DNA of 64,000 nt from Odontesthes bonariensis (GCF_027942865.1 NC_134507.1:1664425-1728424), one strand, 5' to 3'; counted from the stretch's first letter, positions 28,672 through 40,900 are shown. Program-made: numbers and translations. Notes: generated by a model from the sequence alone, not told the origin.

Positions 28672-31202
28672 CTGGAGACGAAACACAGAGTTCAGACTGC
28701 GGCAGACGGATCCCGGCGGGTTCGAACGCGAGCGGCGCGGCCTTACCTTGTAGTATTTGAGCACAGCGAGCTTGACCTTCTTCCTCTTGTGCTTGTTCTT
28801 CTTCGGGGTGGTGTAGGACTTCTTCTTCCTCTTCTTAGCGCCACCTCGCAGCCTCAGCACCAAGTGCAGAGTCGACTCCTGAACACAAAACGTCCCGTTT
28901 CAGTAAGCCGGTCTTAACATTGTGTTTACTCCCTTTGTCCTACGGGTCAGAAATGCCCCGCCCTACCAAAGACCCAAAATAAAGCAACTTAATTGAATTT
29001 TAAATTCAAAATCTATTTTGTATGATGAAACCACCTGTTATTGATCTATTCAACTCAATACATTTTTTATCATGTATTTTTGGTTAAACAATACAAAAAG
29101 ATAATCACCAGTTTTCAGGATTACACATTACTTTTTCTAATGATGGGGTCCCTTTAGGAAAAGTTGGAAAAAGATAGTTTAAGGTATTTTTTCTACAGCT
29201 AAGCATGGTAGCTTTTGACCCGCAGGACAACAGGAGGGTTAAACGGATAAAGACCCCGAGAACAGAACACCAGCTGGCTTTAACGTCTGATCCAAATATT
29301 CTGATATCCCAGTTTGAGCCAAAACTTGTGGAAACTGTGAGGAAATGTCGCCCCTTCCCTTCGGCCTAACTAACCCCCCCACGGCACCCTAACGGTGTGA
29401 TGTGCAGAGAGCGGCGTGCACGCCCTGGGCTCACCTTCTGGATGTTGTAGTCGGACAGCGTGCGCCCGTCCTCCAGCTGCTTCCCAGCGAAGATCAACCT
29501 CTGCTGATCGGGAGGGATTCCTGCACACAACAAGCGGCGCAGGGTCAGAAACTACCGGGCGCACAGACAGCCCATACGTACAGCTGCAGGAGCAGCCGGT
29601 CCTTTAAACGCCGCGCTGCTTCTGATCAGACTTTAATCAAAAGGACGTTTCAGTTTAGCCGTAAATCATACAATCAGTTATTAGAAGGTAATCATGTCAA
29701 AGTTCTGCAGAAAAGTCTTTAGGTTTAAAACTAACAAACGTCTCATTTTAAAGCAGCTTTTTAACGTAATAATCATCAATAACCAACAAACTGAGGCCTT
29801 AAGACGGCCCACAGCTCCCAGAGAAAACTATTCGATTCATTAAAAAGCAGCATCAGGGTGACCAACACATTTAAGGGAGAATTAAGTTTAAACTAAAAAA
29901 AATAACTTCGTCTCGCTTTTAAAATTCAACTTTCCCTCAAATAAAAAACAGACTTTTATTTGCTATAAAACTCCAGAAGTCAAACACTTCAGAGGCTGAA
30001 ACTTGATATTTTTTTTTTTTACAGCATTTTAACTTCTGACAGCAGTGCTATCGGCATGCTTTGGCTGGTTAAATTAAACAGTTAACTCACCCTCTCTGTC
30101 CTGCAGGTTAAATTAAACAGTTAACTCACCCTCTCTGTCCTGCAGGTTAAATTAAACAGTTAACTCACCCTCTCTGTCCTGCAGGTTAAATTAAACAGTT
30201 AACTCACCCTCTCTGTCCTGCAGGTTAAATTAAACAGTTAACTCACCCTCTCTGTCCTGCAGGTTAAATTAAACAGTTAACTCACCCTCTCTGTCCTGCT
30301 GGTTAAATTAAACAGTTAACTCACCCTCTCTGTCCTGCTGGTTAAATTAAACAGTTAACTCACCCTCTCTGTCCTGCTGGTTAAATTAAACAGTTAACTC
30401 ACCCTCTCTGTCCTGCTGGTTAAATTAAACAGTTAACTCACCCTCTCTGTCCTGCTGGTTAAATTAAACAGTTAACTCACCCTCTCTGTCCTGCTGGTTA
30501 AATTAAACAGTTAACTCACCCTCTCTGTCCTGCTGGTTAAATTAAACAGTTAACTCACCCTCTTTGTCCTGCTGGTTAAATTAAACAGTTAACTCACCCT
30601 CTCTGTCCTGCTGGTTAAATTAAACAGTTAACTCACCCTCTTTGTCCTGCTGGTTAAATTAAACAGTTAACTCACCCTCTTTGTCCTGCTGGTTAAATTA
30701 AACAGTTAACTCACCCTCTTTGTCCTGGATCTTTGCCTTGACATTTTCAATAGTGTCTGACGGCTCGACCTGTTAAAACAGAAGATTACAGGTGAGCCAC
30801 AGCACGTTCTTCCGGTCACATGGTGGCTAAAACAATCCAAGTTTAAACAGACACACACATTTCATTTAATAAAAACACTAAAACTGCCAGAGACGCTTTA
30901 AAAACCTCAAATCGAGGCGGTTCAAGCCGCTGCTGTCCGCCACACGTGTTTACGGTGTCTGACTAGCTTAGCCACTTAGCTTTGGTTTTACAGTCTAACA
31001 TCCACCAGCAAGAGTGAAAAACTCACACACTACGTTATATTTAAATCTTAAAGTTAAAATTAAACCAGTTAAAGCCGTTAAAGTGGCAGTTATTTATCCA
31101 AACTATTGCGTAAAGTAAATCTGAGCGCCGCATCCCTCCATCATAGAAACCCACCTCGAGGGTTATGGTCTTCCCCGTGAGGGTTTTGACGAAAATCTGC
31201 AT
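28522..31202 (-). CDS. rps27a: Ubiquitin-ribosomal protein eS31 fusion, complete, five coding exons
   Basis: Encodes one ubiquitin fused to the 40S protein eS31. Cleavage after the LRLRGG end releases free ubiquitin and the ribosomal protein. Exons on the minus strand (31155-31202, 30715-30769, 29435-29520, 28747-28878, 28522-28671) total 471 nt, 156 residues plus stop, the family length. The ubiquitin part begins [16 protein letters not shown]. The ribosomal part has the basic stretch [20 protein letters not shown] and a four-cysteine zinc site (ECPADEC, CGKC). No defects seen. A 39-bp minisatellite built on the exon 2 donor fills half of intron 2. Confidence 0.98.
28747..28878 (-). CDS. rps27a: rps27a coding exon 4
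   Basis: Encodes [13 protein letters not shown] (end of ubiquitin, with the processing site) and the lysine-rich start of eS31, ending KLAVLKYYK. Donor GTAAGG, acceptor TTGTGTTCAG. Confidence 0.97.
29435..29520 (-). CDS. rps27a: rps27a coding exon 3
   Basis: Encodes [18 protein letters not shown] then TLSDYNIQK of ubiquitin, with Lys48 in AGKQLEDG. Acceptor TTGTGTGCAG, donor GTGAGC. Confidence 0.97.
30068..30716. repeat. Splice-donor minisatellite, 39-bp unit, ~17 copies, rps27a intron 2
   Basis: On the rps27a sense strand each unit reads CAGGACAGAGAGG, then GTGAGTTAACTG, then TTTAATTTAAC. The first block equals the last 13 bases of exon 2 (with one base change in most units) and the second equals its donor. 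Units nearest the exon keep the exon base (GACAAAGAGG). More distant ones have GACAGAGAGG, and the most distal also change CCAGCAG to CCTGCAG. Confidence 0.98.
30715..30769 (-). CDS. rps27a: rps27a coding exon 2
   Basis: Encodes [18 protein letters not shown] plus the first base of Gly35. Its 3' end GACAAAGAGG|GTGAGT is the seed of the adjacent array. Because the array begins at this junction, the authentic donor is the first of about 17 near-identical candidates. Confidence 0.96.
31155..31202 (-). CDS. rps27a: rps27a coding exon 1 (start codon)
   Basis: ATG at 31202-31200 begins [16 protein letters not shown]. The exon ends on a codon boundary, donor GTGGGT. An acceptor TTTTTGTTCAG lies 17 bp upstream of the ATG, so the first exon is non-coding. 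Confidence 0.97.
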
Positions 31203-31329
31203 CCTGCCGTTGAGTCCACCTGAACAAAAACACACACACAAGCCTTCACAGTCCACTCGGAATAAAAAATATTCCGAAATGTGCTTATTTTTCACAAAAA
31301 TCAGCCGAAAACACGGAGCGCCGCCTTAC

Positions 31330-31367
31330 CACCGGTCTACTCCTAATGGCGGATCATGAGAAGAGGG
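31330..31367 (-). promoter_or_regulatory. rps27a: rps27a non-coding exon 1 with 5'TOP-like start and 4-codon uORF
   Basis: On the minus strand the pyrimidine run CCCTCTTCTC (31367-31358) fits a 5'TOP start, the growth-regulated translation signal of ribosomal protein mRNAs. The exon ends at ACCGGTG|GTAAGG. An upstream ATG begins a tiny ORF (MIRH, stop TAG) at 31357-31343. The transcription start is inferred from the motif only. Confidence 0.65.
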
Positions 31368-31706
31368 CTTTCGGAGGCCGCGACGGGGTTTTCTGCACAC
31401 GTTTGCACGGACAAGGCGGCCGTTGTTGCGCCTGATTGAAATATATTCAAAACATAAATATGTGATCATTTTTTCACTTTTTCACCAACGTTTGAGACAT
31501 TTAAATTGACAAAAATGTTCACAAAAAAATCTACTTATAATTAAAGACAAATAAGAACTACATTTTATAAGGACCTGATTTACCAGGGACAGTCTCTCGG
31601 TAACCATAACGACGAAGTGTGTGTAGCGGAAGTCATAGCTTCAGAGTAAGACGTTACTTTACAGTATTAAAGTAGTAAGTAAGGGCAGAACTTCAACAAA
31701 TTAACG
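31368..31706. promoter_or_regulatory. Shared promoter region between rps27a and clhc1
   Basis: About 340 bp separates the inferred rps27a start from the clhc1 ATG, with the genes pointing apart. The rps27a side is GC-rich, the middle AT-rich. No TATA box is placed convincingly. The human genes have the same head-to-head layout, so a conserved bidirectional promoter is likely. Confidence 0.55.
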
Positions 31707-31910
31707 ATGTCACAGTCAAAACAATCCAGCAGTTTATCTCCAAATGGAGAAGAAAGAAGACCCGCACCGAAAAATCTGCTGAGTGAGGACGACAGAAGGG
31801 CTTTCCGGTCTCTGTACGGCTTTATTGAACAGGAGAAGAAGTACCTGCAGTGTCCAGAAGAGGGCCCCGACGAGCTCCGATACATCGTCTACCGCTCCGC
31901 GTTCAACAAG
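31707..31910 (+). CDS. clhc1: clhc1 coding exon 1
   Basis: ATG at 31707 begins MSQSKQSSSLSPNGEERR; the exon ends RYIVYRSAFNK on a codon boundary. The donor GTGATTAACG is immediately repeated (GTGATTAACG GTGATTAACG), so two candidate donors lie 10 bp apart. Using the second would shift the frame. Confidence 0.88.
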
Positions 31911-34900
31911 GTGATTAACGGTGATTAACGGAAATATTTTGAACGGGTTTCAGGAAATTATGTCAGTTATGAGACACGAAAAAAGCTGCTGTAAAACTGT
32001 GAGATGAGCTCTAATTAACATCTAATCACGTTTTTATGACCAAACGCAGATTTTTTAAAACTCGCTGTAGTCCAAAATAAGTCATTTACCACCAAATCAA
32101 AGCAGTTACATGCCCATATTTCCTATTTTCGCTAATAAAATAAACGTTTAGCAATTCATAAACTGCATTTTAAAGAATTGACTTCTTCTGAAGGTTAATC
32201 CAGAGCAGATTTGAGTTGCTTTTTATCTGAATCTGTTCCGAGGCGATCTGGATCCTCTTAGTTATGATCCAACAGATGAGCACCGAGTTAACAAAGCCCG
32301 AAAAAAAAACTAAATTCAAATAACTTTATTTTTCCCCGAGGGGCAATTAAAGGCCCATAGAGCAGCAAAAAAATAGAATAGAAAAATACTTTATTCATCC
32401 CCCAATGGGGGAAATTCAAATTAGTCAAGTAGCTCAAAAAATTATTAATATTTACAATGATTGTATATTAACAACAACAATAATAATAATACCAATTCGA
32501 ATAAAAATACTACTACTAACTAATAATAATAACAATAATAATAAATGAATAATAAACAACACCTTCTCAGGCTGAATAAGTCCAGATTTAGATCCAGGTC
32601 AAACTTTATGAACCTTCACAGGCTGAATAAGTCCAGATTTAGATCCAGGTCAAACTTTATGAACCTTCTCAGGCTGAATAAGTCCAGATTTAGATCCAGG
32701 TCAAACTTTATGAACCTTCACAGGCTGAATTAGTCCAGATTTAGATCCAGGTCAAACTTTATGAACCTTCTCAGTCTGAATAAGTCCAGATTTAGATCCA
32801 GGTCAGACTTTATGAACCTTCACAGGCTGAATAAGTCCAGATTTAGATCCAGGTCAAACTTTATGAACCTTCTCAGGCTGAATAAGTCCAGATTTAGATC
32901 CAGGTCAGACTTTATGAACCTTTTCAGGCTGAATAAGTCCAGATTTAGATCCAGGTCAGACTTTATGAACCTTTTCAGGCTGAATAAGATATATAAACTG
33001 AATAAGATAAGATAAACTCAGTGTTTGGTGGGCTCGTCAGCTTACACAGTGAACTTGATTCTGGAAGGTGATTGGACGAGCGACGGCCTATAAGAGACTT
33101 CTGATGGCCATCAAGGCGGAGTACGACAACACCATCCGGGAGCTGAAGAGGAGGGAGGATGAGGTCCGGGCGTCTCAGCGAACCGCGGCGGCCTCGGTGT
33201 CCCTCAAAGACTCTCTGATGACCTGCCAGAAACGAGCCAAAGTGCTCCGGGACAGGTGTGTGCGTCCCATTACAGCCTGGTCCCAATGAGAAGAGAAGTC
33301 TCTCATGTTGTTGTTTTCATCAGATTTCAGAGCCAAAGCTTTAGGAAGCCGCACACAGACCTGCCAACTGCTTTCCCCCTGTGTCTCCGTCCAGAAGCTC
33401 GGCCCTTCAGACAGAAACAGCAGAAGTTCAGGAGCAGATCCGGAGACAGAAGTCCTGGAAACAGCAGAGCTCCTGGATCCCAGGTACAACGGATACACCT
33501 TCAATCCGTCTGCTCTCTGGAGTTGAACATGAACAAAAACTGTCCCCAGTCCTTTTAAAAGCTGATTTACAGAGATTAAACTCTGCCGGAAATACTTTGA
33601 ACTGTTTAAACAAATAGAAAACGGCTTCAGTTTCATCTAGGGCTGGGTCAGTTAACTCATATTAGTTATTATCGAGTTAACTCGTCAATTATTTAATGCT
33701 AATAAAAATATTTTATCGCGCATTAGCGCAGCTTTTATTATTTATTTTATTATTGTAAAAGTCTGTCGCTCACATGCTTTTATTTTGTAAAAGTCTGTCG
33801 CTCACAGGCTTTTATTTTGTAAAAGGCTGTTGCTCACAGGCTTTTATTTTGTAAAAGTCTGTCGCTCACATGCTTTTATTTTGTAAAAGTCTGTCGCTCA
33901 CAGGCTTTTATTTTGTAAAAGTCTGTCGCTCACATGCTTTTATTTTGTAAAAGTATGTCGCTCACAGGCTTTTATTTTGTAAAAGTCTGTTGCTCACAGG
34001 CTTTTATTTTGTAAAAGTCTGTTGCTCACAGGCTTTTATTTTGTAAAAGTCTTTTGCTCAAAGGCTTTTATTTTGTAAAAGTCTGTTGCTCACAGGCTTT
34101 TATTTTGTAAAAGTCTGTTGCTCACAGGCTTTTATTTTGTAAAAGTCTGCTGCTGTCTGCTGTGGAACAGGAAAAGAAAGTAATCGGCGGATCCACCAAA
34201 CATGGAGAAGGGTACGGAACTTTTACTCGGCCATTTTCATTTTAAAGTTCTTCCAGACGGCGGAGTCGACAGAACCAAAGTCATCTGTAAACTCTGCCAA
34301 GTTGAATTGTCTTCTCAGCGTAGTAGTTCCAGTCTAAAATATCACTTAAAGGCAAAACACACAACTGATAGCAGCAAGTCATTCAAGGAAACAGACAGTG
34401 GAGCGAGGCTTCTACATAAAAACTACAGAAAGATGCTGATGTTAAAAGTGTGTTTGCACAACAAATGTTATGGCGCTTTCATTCATATGGCAGCACATTT
34501 AAAATAAAACTAAATGCTAAAGGCTATACGCTACTTTTGGATTCATTTTTGGGATTCTGCGTACAAATGCGATTAATCGTGATTAATCAGGGAAATCATG
34601 TGATTAATTAGATTAAACATTTTAATCGTTGCCCAGCCCGAGTTTCATCAAAACTTTGTCATTTTAGAGTTAAAGTCCCAAAGAAATGCAAACTGACATA
34701 CGATGGGTGTAAACTACAGAAAGTGACCAAAATGAGACATAAGACACAAAACTGCCACCAAAGGAACAAATTACAGAAACACAACCTGAAGCAAACAGGA
34801 GACATAATAACCAAAAAGAGCCACAAAATAATTAGGTGCAAAACAACCACAAACTGCCACCAGACACCAAGAAGAGACTCCAAATGGAAACAAAACGTCT

Positions 34901-37900
34901 TAAAAATCCCAATTAAAGCAGCTGCAAAAAGACACAAAACAACAAGATTGTGTCCACAAAGAGGCTAAATGTGACCATAAACCATCAGGAAGTGACTTCA
35001 AAGAGCTGCAAAGTGACCTCAGAAACAGTTGGAAGAACCCCGGTGCTGTCGTGGTGTTTGGACTGATTTATCGGTTAAAACCTCTTCTTCATCAGGTCTG
35101 ACTGTGGCTGAGGCTGAGGACCCCGGGGCTCTGGACCGGCATCTGGAGGATTTAGAGGCCCAGCGAGCAGCCCTGCTGGACAGAAAGCGCCGCTGTGTTC
35201 CTCTGGAGGTCCAAGCAGAGCTGGACGCTGAGCTGGTGGCCGCCAAACGCCACCGAGACCGCCTGAGAGCCCAGAACCACCACCTGAAGCTCCTGTGAGA
35301 CCTGAACTGAACCATGAGAATCCCTTCAGTTTATTTCTGCGGCCAACAGGAGGAAACTGTGACTTTGTGTTGCTCTGCCTGCAGATACCAGCGTCTGAAG
35401 CTGGTGTGGGACCGTCTGAGCGGCTGGGAGGAGGGCGGCCAGCAGGCTCCCCTGGAGGACCTCCTGGGCTCCTCTGTGGAGGGCGTCAGGCAGGCCCCAT
35501 CCTCAGAGGGTAACACATCCCACTTTAAGGAAGGTTTCAAACGTCCTCACATTGGTTTCTCCTGACACTCGGGTTTCTTTTGCCCAGCAGAGACGGAGGA
35601 AGACGCCCGCCGCTCCGACTCTGAGCTGTTTGAGGACGAAGAGCCCACCGCAGTGGATGAGTCCGAGCTGCTGGAGGACCACCTGAGCAGGTAGTGAACC
35701 TTCCCTCCTGTCCTCTGCCAATGAGACTCTGAACCTTCCCTCCATCCTCTGCCAATGAGACTCTGAACCTTCCCTCCATCCTCTGCCAATGAGACTCTGA
35801 ACCTTCCCTCCATCCTCTGGCAATGAGTTTCTGAACCTTCCCTCCATCCTCTGCCAATGAGACTCTGAACCTTCCCTCCATCCTCTGCCAATGAGACTCT
35901 GAACCTTCCCTCCATCCTCTGCCAATGAGACTCTGAACCTTCCCTCCATCCTCTACCAATGAGACTCTGAACCTTCCCTCCATCCTCTGCCAATGAGACT
36001 CTGAACCTTCCCTCCATCCTCTACCAATGAGACTCTGAACCTTCCCTCCATCCTCTACCAATGAGACTCTGAACCTTCCCTCCATCCTCTGCCAATGAGA
36101 CTCTGAACCTTCCCTCCATCCTCTGCCAATGAGACTCTGAACCTTCCCTCCATCCTCTGCCAATGAGACTCTGAACCTTCCCTCCATCCTCTGCCAATGA
36201 GACTCTGAACCTTCCCTCCATCCTCTACCAATGAGACTCTGAACCTTCCCTCCATCCTCTACCAATGAGACTCTGAACCTTCCCTCCATCCTCTACCAAT
36301 AAGACTCTGAACCTTCCCTCCATCCTCTACCAATGAGACTCTGAACCTTCCCTCCATCCTCTGCCAATGAGACTCTGAACCTTCCCTCCATCCTCTACCA
36401 ATGACACTCTGAACCTTCCCTCCATCCTCTACCAATGAGACTCTGAACCTTCCCTCCATCCTCTACCAATGAGACTCTGAACCTTCCCTCCATCCTCTGC
36501 CAGTGAGACTCTGAACCTTCCCTCCATCCTCTACCAATGAGACTCTGAACCTTCCCTCCATCCTCTGCCAATGAGACTCTGAACCTTCCCTCCTTCCTCT
36601 ACCAATGAGTCTCTGAACCTTCCCTCCATCCTCTGCTAATGAGACTCTGAACCTTCCCTCCATCCTCTGCCAATGAGTTTCTGAACCTTCCCTCCATCCT
36701 CTGCCAATGAGACTCTGAACCTTCCCTCCATCCTCTGCCAATGAGACTCTGAACCTTCCCTCCATCCTCTACCAATGAGACTCTGAACCTTCCCTCCATC
36801 CTCTGCTAATGAGACTCTGAACCTTCCCTCCATCCTCTGCCAATGAGACTCTGAACCTTCCCTCCATCCTCTGCTAATGAGACTCTGAACCTTCCCTCCA
36901 TCCTCTACCAATGAGTCTCTGAACCTTCCCTCCATCCTCTGCCAATGAGACTCTGAACCTTCCCTCCATCCTCTGCTAATGAGTCTCTGAACCTTCCCTC
37001 CATCCTCTACCAATGAGTTTCTGAACCTTCCCTCCATCCTCTGCCAATGAGTCTCTGAACCTTCCCTCCATCCTCTGCTAATGAGACTCTGAACCTTCCC
37101 TCCATCCTCTACCAATGAGTCTCTGAACCTTCCCTCCATCCTCTGCCAATGAGACTCTGAACCTTCCCTCCATCCTCTGCTAATGAGTTTCTGAACCTTC
37201 CCTCCATCCTCTGCCAATGAGTTTCTGAACCTTCCCTCCATCCTCTACCAATGAGTTTCTGAACCTTCCCTCCATCCTCTACCAATGAGACTCTGAACCT
37301 TCCCTCCATCCTCTGCCAGTGAGACTCTGAACCTTCCCTCCATCCTCTACCAATGAGACTCTGAACCTTCCCTCCATCCTCTGCTAATGAGACTCTGAAC
37401 CTTCCCTCCATCCTCTACCAATGAGTCTCTGAACCTTCCCTCCATCCTCTGCCAATGAGACTCTGAACCTTCCCTCCTTCCTCTACCAATGAGTTTCTGA
37501 ACCTTCCCTCCATCCTCTACCAATGAGTTTCTGAACCTTCCCTCCATCCTCTACCAATGAGTTTCTGAACCTTCCCTCCATCCTCTACCAATGAGACTCT
37601 GAACCTTCCCTCCATCCTCTACCAATGAGACTCTGAACCTTCCCTCCTTCCTCTACCAATGAGTTTCTGAACCTTCCCTCCATCCTCTACCAATGAGACT
37701 CTGAACCTTCCCTCCTTCCTCTACCAATGAGTTTCTGAACCTTCCCTCCATCCTCTGCTAATGAGTCTCTGAACCTTCCCTCCATCCTCTGCTAATGAGT
37801 CTCTGAACCTTCCCTCCATCCTCTACCAATGAGTTTCTGAACCTTCCCTCCATCCTCTGCCAATGAGTTTCTGAACCTTCCCTCCATCCTCTGCCAATGA

Positions 37901-40900
37901 GTTTCTGAACCTTCCCTCCATCCTCTACCAATGAGTTTCTGAACCTTCCCTCCATCCTCTGCCAATGAGTTTCTGAACCTTCCCTCCATCCTCTACCAAT
38001 GAGTTTCTGAACCTTCCCTCCATCCTCTGCCAATGAGACTCTGAACCTTCCCTCCATCCTCTACCAATGAGTTTCTGAACCTTCCCTCCTTCCTCTACCA
38101 ATGAGTTTCTGAACCTTCCCTCCATCCTCTACCAATGAGTTTCTGAACCTTCCCTCCATCCTCTACCAATGAGTTTCTGAACCTTCCCTCCTTCCTCTAC
38201 CAATGAGTTTCTGAACCTTCCCTCCATCCTCTGCCAATGAGACTCTGAACCTTCCCTCCATCCTCTACCAATGAGTTTCTGAACCTTCCCTCCATCCTCT
38301 ACCAATGAGTTTCTGAACCTTCCCTCCATCCTCTGCCAATGAGTTTCTGAACCTTCCCTCCATCCTCTACCAATGAGTTTCTGAACCTTCCCTCCATCCT
38401 CTACCAATGAGACTCTGAACCTTCCCTCCATCCTCTACCAATGAGTTTCTGAACCTTCCCTCCTTCCTCTACCAATGAGTTTCTGAACCTTCCCTCCATC
38501 CTCTACCAATGAGACTCTGAACCTTCCCTCCATCCTCTGCTAATGAGTCTCTGAACCTTCCCTCCATCCTCTGCTAATGAGTCTCTGAACCTTCCCTCCA
38601 TCCTCTACCAATGAGACTCTGAACCTTCCCTCCATCCTCTGCTAATGAGTCTCTGAACCTTCCCTCCATCCTCTGCTAATGAGTCTCTGAACCTTCCCTC
38701 CATCCTCTACCAATGAGTTTCTGAACCTTCCCTCCTTCCTCTACCAATGAGTTTCTGAACCTTCCCTCCATCCTCTACCAATGAGACTCTGAACCTTCCC
38801 TCCATCCTCTACCAATGAGTCTCTGAACCTTCCCTCCATCCTCTGCTAATGAGTCTCTGAACCTTCCCTCCATCCTCTGCCAATGAGACTCTGAACCTTC
38901 CCTCCATCCTCTGCTAATGAGTCTCTGAACCTTCCCTCCATCCTCTGCCAATGAGACTCTGAACCTTCCCTCCATCCTCTGCTAATGAGTCTCTGAACCT
39001 TCCCTCCATCCTCTGCCAATGAGACTCTGAACCTTCCCTCCATCCTCTACCAATGAGACTCTGAACCTTCCCTCCATCCTCTGCTAATGAGTCTCTGAAC
39101 CTTCCCTCCATCCTCTGCTAATGAGTCTCTGAACCTTCCCTCCATCCTCTGCCAATGAGTCTCTGAACCTTCCCTCCATCCTCTGCTAATGAGACTCTGA
39201 ACCTTCCCTCCATCCTCTGCCAATGAGACTCTGAACCTTCCCTCCATCCTCTGCCAATGAGACTCTGAACCTTCCCTCCATCCTCTGCCAATGAGACTCT
39301 GAACCTTCCCTCCATCCTCTGCCAATGAGACTCTGAACCTTCCCTCCATCCTCTGCTAATGAGACTCTGAACCTTCCCTCCATCCTCTGCCAATGAGACT
39401 CTGAACCTTCCCTCCATCCTCTGCCAATGAGACTCTGAACCTTCCCTCCATCCTCTGCTAATGAGTCTCTGAACCTTCCCTCCATCCTCTGCTAATGAGT
39501 CTCTGAACCTTCCCTCCATCCTCTGCCAATGAGACTCTGAACCTTCCCTCCATCCTCTGCCAATGAGACTCTGAACCTTCCCTCCATCCTCTACCAATGA
39601 GTCTCTGAACCTTCCCTCCATCCTCTGCTAATGAGTCTCTGAACCTTCCCTCCATCCTCTGCTAATGAGTCTCTGAACCTTCCCTCCATCCTCTGCTAAT
39701 GAGTCTCTGAACCTTCCCTCCATCCTCTGACAGTGAGACTCTGAACCTTCCCTCCATCCTCTACCAATGAGACTCTGAACCTTCCCTCCATCCTCTGCCA
39801 ATGACACTCTGAACCTTCCCTCCATCCTCTGCTAATGAGACTCTGAACCTTCCCTCCATCCTCTGCCAATGAGACTCTGAACCTTCCCTCCATCCTCTAC
39901 CAATGAGACTCTGAACCTTCCCTCCATCCTCTACCAATGAGACTCTGAACCTTCCCTCCATCCTCTGCCAATGAGACTCTGAACCTTCCCTCCATCCTCT
40001 ACCAATGAGACTCTGAACCTTCCCTCCATCCTCTACCAATGAGACTCTGAACCTTCCCTCCATCCTCTGCCAATGAGTCTCTGAACCTTCCCTCCATCCT
40101 CTGCCAATGAGTTTCTGAACCTTCCCTCCATCCTCTACCAATGAGTTTCTGAACCTTCCCTCCATCCTCTACCAATGAGTCTCTGAACCTTCCCTCCATC
40201 CTCTGCTAATGAGACTCTGAACCTTCCCTCCATCCTCTGCCAATGAGACTCTGAACCTTCCCTCCATCCTCTGCTAATGAGTCTCTGAACCTTCCCTCCA
40301 TCCTCTGCCAATGAGACTCTGAACCTTCCCTCCATCCTCTACCAATGAGTCTCTGAACCTTCCCTCCATCCTCTGCTAATGAGTCTCTGAACCTTCCCTC
40401 CATCCTCTGCTAATGAGTCTCTGAACCTTCCCTCCATCCTCTACCAATGAGACTCTGAACCTTCCCTCCATCCTCTGCTAATGAGTCTCTGAACCTTCCC
40501 TCCATCCTCTGCTAATGAGTCTCTGAACCTTCCCTCCATCCTCTACCAATGAGACTCTGAACCTTCCCTCCATCCTCTGCTAATGAGACTCTGAACCTTC
40601 CCTCCATCCTCTGCCAATGAGACTCTGAACCTTCCCTCCATCCTCTACCAATGAGACTCTGAACCTTCCCTCCATCCTCTACCAATGAGACTCTGAACCT
40701 TCCCTCCATCCTCTGCCAATGAGTTTCTGAACCTTCCCTCCATCCTCTGCTAATGAGTCTCTGAACCTTCCCTCCATCCTCTGCCAATGAGACTCTGAAC
40801 CTTCCCTCCATCCTCTACCAATGAGACTCTGAACCTTCCCTCCATCCTCTACCAATGAGACTCTGAACCTTCCCTCCATCCTCTACCAATGAGACTCTGA

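Larger units (their letters stand above)
33638..34641 (+). mobile_element. hAT element with intact BED-finger ORF (copy 2)
   Basis: Starts TAGGGCTGGG and ends CCCAGCCCGA, flanked by a perfect 8-bp duplication GTTTCATC (33630-33637 and 34642-34649). Same family as 27816-28367 but about 450 bp longer, mostly because of an internal 32-bp minisatellite. Inserted in clhc1 intron 3 in the gene's orientation. Confidence 0.93.

Noticed and set aside
31041-31295. 84-codon minus-strand ORF containing a ubiquitin start as a separate small gene
   Set aside because: It is rps27a exon 1 read through into intron 1; the true exon ends at 31155.
32545-33015. Repeated NKSRFRSRSNFMNL peptide as a possible repeat protein
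   Set aside because: 51-bp satellite with an in-frame period; one unit contains a TAG stop. Located in clhc1 intron 1.
35537-40879. Many minus-strand ORFs with MEGRFRVSLAEDGGK-type repeats
   Set aside because: They come from the 34-bp array lacking stops on the minus strand. They overlap each other in all frames and lie in a clhc1 intron.
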